Positions 17,396 through 21,387 of a DNA stretch of 21,387 nucleotides are shown here, in pieces. Location: NCBI GenBank assembly GCA_036897525.1, contig JAYMTJ010000115.1:1-21387 (forward strand), in the 5' to 3' direction. The notes beneath the pieces were generated by a model. That model had not been told where the DNA came from, ran no database searches, and saw only the letters and a program-made list of their open reading frames with translations. Numbering within the stretch: position 1 is the stretch's first letter; each line of letters starts with the position of its first letter. The position numbers and the translations under genes are program-made. The DNA comes from Pelargonium x hortorum. Taxonomy: Eukaryota > Streptophyta > Magnoliopsida > Geraniales > Geraniaceae.

Positions 17396-19760
17396 CTACT
17401 TATATACTCTAAACATAGCGATTTCTTGCTATAAAGTGGGTTTTTAGCCTTTCCTCCTTTTCAATCTGAGTAATTTAAATTAAGATTAGATTTACTGTTG
17501 CGATATCTGTTATATTGAGATACCTTATTAGTAATCCTGACATAAGTAAGACATATAAATAAGTTAAACTAAATTAAACGTATTTGCATTCTATTATCTT
17601 TATATCATATTTAGACGTAAAAAACAAATAGATTCAATAGTTTTTTAAATTCTTTCTTTATTGCAGTCTGGAAAAAAGATATACTAAAATAGGGGAACCT
17701 CTTGATTATATTGTATTTTGAGAACAAATAGGAATACTAATAAACAGATACTCAAGTAAAGTAGTAAACTAGCACGGATCCCTCAATACGCAATAGTTAT
17801 CAGAGAATGCCGTTTCTACATTCCCGCTCAATAAGTTTAGTTTGTCTTCCTACTAATCTACTACAAGTAATTCCTTAAAAATTTTTATAGTCAAAAATTT
17901 TATTATATTTCTAATTAAGATCTCACGTATACCACTGTAAATCTTTGATAAAATTACAGAATTTAAAGTAGCTAGATTTTTCTTTTAGATTAACTAGCTT
18001 CTGCCACTAAATCAAACTTATTACAAATAAATATGGGGATTTCCTTACCGACCTTTTCCTTGTAAAACCTCTGCTATGGTTTAGGACTCTATTGGACCAG
18101 ACATTTCATTTAATAAAAACTTCATTATTTAAGTGATTTTATACCCGAGGGATTTAGATGTGTTATCTAAAATCATACACTTCCTCAACGCGCACGAGCA
18201 AAGGTCTCATTGACCTAGACCTACAGAGTCTCTATTTTAGCCTCCTTTCCAAAACCCCAACGAGCCTAGCCTGTGGAGCTCACTAAGGAAAGTCTTTGAT
18301 CAGCGATATTTGAGGTACAAATAAAAAAGAGTAATAGATAAAAGATCCTTATTTCTTACTGGTAATTCATTTGTTAAGCTTCAAGATTCTCAGGCTTGTA
18401 TTTTACCTTGACTTGAAATTCGTGTTTACAGCATAAAAATCGTACAAAGACAAAGGAGGGGTGCATACAGTAATAAGGTTAGGGAGAAAATGAAGTTAGC
18501 TTACTTATCTTGAGTAGTAAAATCTTTTGGTAAAGCAGCATTAGCAACGATTTAATACAAGGTCCCCTTTGACTTTTTGGATTCTTCCCCAGGATACGCA
18601 AGTCTTAATAGCACGTGAGCTATCTATCTCAATTTTATCTTACCGATAAGGAGTAGGCCTCACTACAAGCATAAGAAGTAAAAAACCACTCAACGCAAGA
18701 AGAACTTTATACAAATAAAATACTAGAAAGCTGGTTATGCTTCTATGTGTTATTACTTTTGAACTCATTGATATAGGACTCCTTAGTACACGAGTTCTGA
18801 TGCTAACTTTTCCCAGTCTGGCTAATTAATAATTTTTTAACGCGCTTCATTTCAGAATGCCAAAAGGATAAGACTTTGGATACAGGGATTTCTCGTAGAC
18901 ACAGGGACTTATAAAAAAGGTTTATAAAAAAGAAGTTCGTGCTATGACTTTTTTGTCTAGCAGCATATACTATAAATTCAGCATTTATTATTCAAAGATA
19001 ACCATAACATTTCAATTTATTAACGAATCAGATTGGTGTCAATCACCGGTTATTAGCCGTTGGTTTTGTCTTATGGGCTTAAAATAAATAGAATCTCGCT
19101 CTAAAACCTCATGCAAGAAAGGTATGTATATGTATCAACTACTTTCAAAAAACGAGCCTACCTCTTTTTTATTTTTCCTATATATATTGAGCCTATCGCA
19201 TTGCATTATTATGAACCTTGATCTGAAAACTATCCGCTATCAGTATTGAAGAGAATGCGACCTTGAACTAATTAACAAGAGGATATACGGTATATGTTAT
19301 TTTTTTTACGAAATATATCCGATAAAGAGCAAGTTACTTTGACTCCTCCTCACAAAAAGACTAAATACTATTTGAGCTATCGATTGTATATCCAAGGGGT
19401 TATTCCAAAATACGATTAAGCAGTCTTATAATTTTAAGTCATGATATACCAAGGGTCCGAATTATTTTAGCTTTATAAATTTGTGTATTGTCTTCTTTAG
19501 AAATCTTTCGTATATCTCATAACCAACTTTGCGGAGGGGTCAAGATTCTTAAGCACCTAGATTAGCCCTTTGCCTCCTAATTGATAGTACCTGCTCTGTA
19601 TTTTGGTTGAAAACAAACCCGAGTTAAATAAGAATAACCGGACTTCTAGTTTACCACTTCAATTTAAATGGAGTTGTTTACTAAAACTAAATATTAAATT
19701 ATTCAAGTATAACTTCTGGTACGCATCTTGATTTCCTTTGTATGTAAGACTAAGGGTTAA

Positions 19761-20018
19761 TCCGCTTTTATAGCAAAGACGTCTAGTCCTTTTCCATTGA
19801 ACTTGATCATATCCATGGGTTTACTTTTCATTTTGAAAATTAAGTTATATAATTTGCGAACACCTGTAAAAAAGAATTACATAAAGAATAAAAGACTAAG
19901 GAACGAGGTCGGCATTGATAGAACACGGTTGCTGGGCGGTACACTAGGAGCACAACATTATGCAAGCGAAAGGGGTGTAGGAATTCGGAAGTTCTTAATA
20001 TTAGAAATTTGTACGTAA
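19761..20018 (+). CDS. Hypothetical open frame
   Basis: The frame is open for 85 codons between TAA and TAA; TTG at 19797 would give 73 residues. The first half is hydrophobic then lysine-rich (KKNYIKNKRLRNE). The second half includes GIDRTRLLGGTLGAQHYASE, which comes from a GC-richer islet (19905-19985). An overlapping minus-strand frame covers much of the same DNA, so at most one is real. No family is recognised. Confidence 0.15.
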   Translation, partial: SAFIAKTSSPFPLNLIISMGLLFILKIKLYNLRTPVKKNYIKNKRLRNEVGIDRTRLLGGTLGAQHYASERGVGIRKFLILEICT

Positions 20019-20282
20019 ACTTGTAGATAAACCTTTTTATTTCCAATTGATATTGGGGAATGCCTATACAGATAGAAAAACTCTTCTAATTAAGGGCCAT
20101 TTAAAACCGAGGATCCAAGGAGCTTTGATTATTAGCCCAAGTCAAAGAAGCCAAAATATTGAGTGTTACTGTTAGGTTTAGAATCTAATATTTAGATAGT
20201 TACAAGAAAGTGGTAAGTCAATAAATGCTGTCAAGTAGTAATCTTACTGCTCATTGTATTTTGTATTAACAGGGTCTAAGAA

Positions 20283-20338
20283 CTCTCTTAATATTTAAGA
20301 GGATGAAGTCCCTAATCTTTTTTTTATCCTTAAGAGAG
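20283..20338. terminator. Hairpin with competing arms and T-run
   Basis: A perfect seven-pair stem, ctcttaa (20285-20291) with ttaagag (20295-20301), closes a three-base loop. A third arm, ttaagagag at 20330-20338, could instead pair with ctctcttaa (20283-20291) for nine pairs. A T-run lies between them (about 20318-20325). Mutually exclusive hairpins around a T-run resemble an attenuator or terminator, but no gene lies directly upstream, so a role is only conjecture. Confidence 0.3.
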
Positions 20339-20962
20339 AGAGCAACCAATATATTTTGAAACTTTTCTTATTTTATATAGTTTGTAGAGAGATTCTAATC
20401 TTGTAGATTTATTTAGACTCCTAATACAATAAGAAAAGTATTGGTTTTGTTTTATACCTACTGGATTCCTCTAGAAAGAAAAACCCTATATCATCCTGGA
20501 ATTTTTAGATTTACCAAGCAATCTCAGGCTTAGATCTGAATGAATTGACTTCTGCACTCAGAGTGACCCGGCGGGGATCCTTAAATTGAAATATTTTAAA
20601 GTAAGTTGAAGGGAAACAAATAAGGGTTCTAATAGAGTTTACTCCATTATTAGCTCAAAAAAAAGCGAGGCAGATTCCACTGAAAGTTTAGCAGGCTTAC
20701 CAAAGCCTTACGGATTTTACCCGCTTAGGCTTAGATAGGGCTTCATTTAAAGAGTCGTGGGATTGCCAACATGAAAATCAAATAGGGAAACTTCTGAGTA
20801 AGGAGAAGAACCCACAATTGCGGATGCCCTCTTACTGCTGGTTAAAAAGATTTTAGATATAATAAAAGTAGAAATAAGACCTGGTTAATTTTAATTCAGT
20901 ATTAAAGCTTCTTTTTATATTCATTGTTTCGGGGTTCCCTAGTAATTGGTTAAAGTCAATAG

Positions 20963-20991
20963 AAATTGAGCCGAGTCCGAACTCTCAATTT
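20963..20991. other. Eight-pair perfect hairpin
   Basis: aaattgag (20963-20970) pairs perfectly with ctcaattt (20984-20991) around a 13-base loop, ccgagtccgaact; a G-T wobble can extend it by one. No T-run follows. Unknown role. Confidence 0.5.
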
Positions 20992-21223
20992 TACCTCTTG
21001 TACTTCCCTGCTTTGATAGTTAGAAAGACCCCTTTAGTATGAGAGCTATACCAGGGACTTAGACGAAATTAGGAGAAGCGAGACAGAGGAGCTATTGTAT
21101 TCCCTGTTAGGATAGGTTGCAGCTTGTACTGTAGCTCTATTAGATTACCTATATTCTATAGAGTTTAATTAAAGTAGTTAAATGTTAAATAAAAAAGAGC
21201 ATTCCTTTTGGTTGGTTTATGGC

Positions 21224-21292
21224 GCTTATCGTTAATGAGGAGTATGCCTTAGATTAGAGAATAACAGAGTACGTCCATCTTACCGACCCAGA
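21224..21292 (+). repeat. Two-part signature, copy B
   Basis: gcttatcgtta (21224-21234) and atcttaccgacccaga (21277-21292) repeat the order seen at 7978-8020, with a 42-base spacer instead of 16 and an AGGTTAA word after both. A shorter cttaccgacc alone occurs at 18044-18053. Confidence 0.6.
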
Positions 21293-21387
21293 GGGGTACG
21301 GAGGGAGGTTAATTTTTGGAATTGATTCTTATGAAGCAGGGAAATGGCTAGGATTTGATACGTAACGTGCTCCCACCTCAATCTTTT

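Larger units (their letters stand above)
14000..20560. other. Most AT-rich section, no recognised gene
   Basis: About 6.5 kb with long A and T runs (ten T at 16286-16295, thirteen T at 16466-16478) and clearly fewer TAAG words than the spacer to the left. Apart from two tRNA-like relics, two small open frames and a hairpin with a T-run, listed separately, no feature was found. Stops are frequent in all frames. GC-richer islets occur near 17306-17320, 18185-18290 and 19905-19985, without recognised content. It may be long-decayed inserted DNA of another source. Confidence 0.4.
20560..21387. other. Terminal spacer
   Basis: The texture returns towards that of the left spacer, with GC-richer short pieces. 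It contains a hairpin at 20963-20991 and copy B of the two-part signature at 21224-21292. No open frame of note was seen. Confidence 0.4.

Noticed and set aside
2089-18068. TGTAAAAC as a promoter consensus
   Set aside because: Five copies exist, but they have no consistent position before candidate frames and do not match known mitochondrial promoter nonamers, so only the repeat is reported.
19840-20046. 68-residue open frame on the minus strand
   Set aside because: It overlaps the plus-strand frame at 19761-20018 and has no start signal or recognisable motif; treated as a shadow.
21031-21070. ttagtatgagag followed by gacgaa, resembling the sarcin-ricin loop region of large-subunit rRNA
   Set aside because: The match is short, the core AGTACGAGAGGACC is not kept, and flanking sequence shows no rRNA similarity. 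The words instead form a small local hairpin (gtat/atac).
1-21387. Group II intron domain V, group I intron core, CRISPR array, LTR or capsid-element signature, reverse transcriptase or transposase motifs
   Set aside because: Looked for on both strands by eye; none was found. Remote or highly decayed copies would be missed without profile searches.

Overview
No conserved gene can be recognised in this 21.4-kb window: I see no respiratory-chain, ribosomal, rRNA or housekeeping reading frame and no intact tRNA. The sequence is AT-rich (roughly 36% GC by eye, not computed). It has almost no long open frames and is full of short dispersed, tandem and inverted repeats and small hairpins. The best guess is intergenic or accessory DNA of a large, repeat-bloated organelle genome, most likely mitochondrial. 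Several candidate frames lengthen if TGA is read as tryptophan (code 4), which leans towards a fungal mitochondrion. Overall GC looks low for a typical seed-plant mitochondrion. This assignment is an inference and is not proven by any gene.

Layout. Positions 1-1190 form a GC-richer block with short direct repeats and two low-confidence open frames in one register. Positions 1190-8690 are a spacer dominated by TAAG/CTTA/TTAG/CTAG words, which put stops in every frame of both strands. It carries a module present in three degenerate copies (about 4.74-6.09 kb), several exact dispersed repeats and a few short candidate frames. Positions 8690-10250 are an island of different texture with two of the more protein-like frames and a perfect G5C5 palindrome. 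Positions 10250-14000 return to TAAG-rich spacer, with small AT-rich patches that share a CCCCTTAAA element, a GC-rich minisatellite-like patch near 12.45 kb, and two hydrophobic candidate frames (11.6-11.9 and 13.6-13.9 kb). Positions 14000-20560 are the most AT-rich section, with two tRNA-like relics and two isolated small frames. Positions 20560-21387 return to the spacer texture and hold the second copy of a paired sequence signature also found near 8.0 kb.

How the parts work together cannot be stated. Nothing resembles an operon, and the small frames lack convincing starts. The clearest results are the verified repeat pairs, the mosaic of sequence textures, and a handful of short frames that stand out from a stop-saturated background. 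I saw no retroviral, LTR, Polinton or other capsid-element signature, no CRISPR array and no complete transposon.
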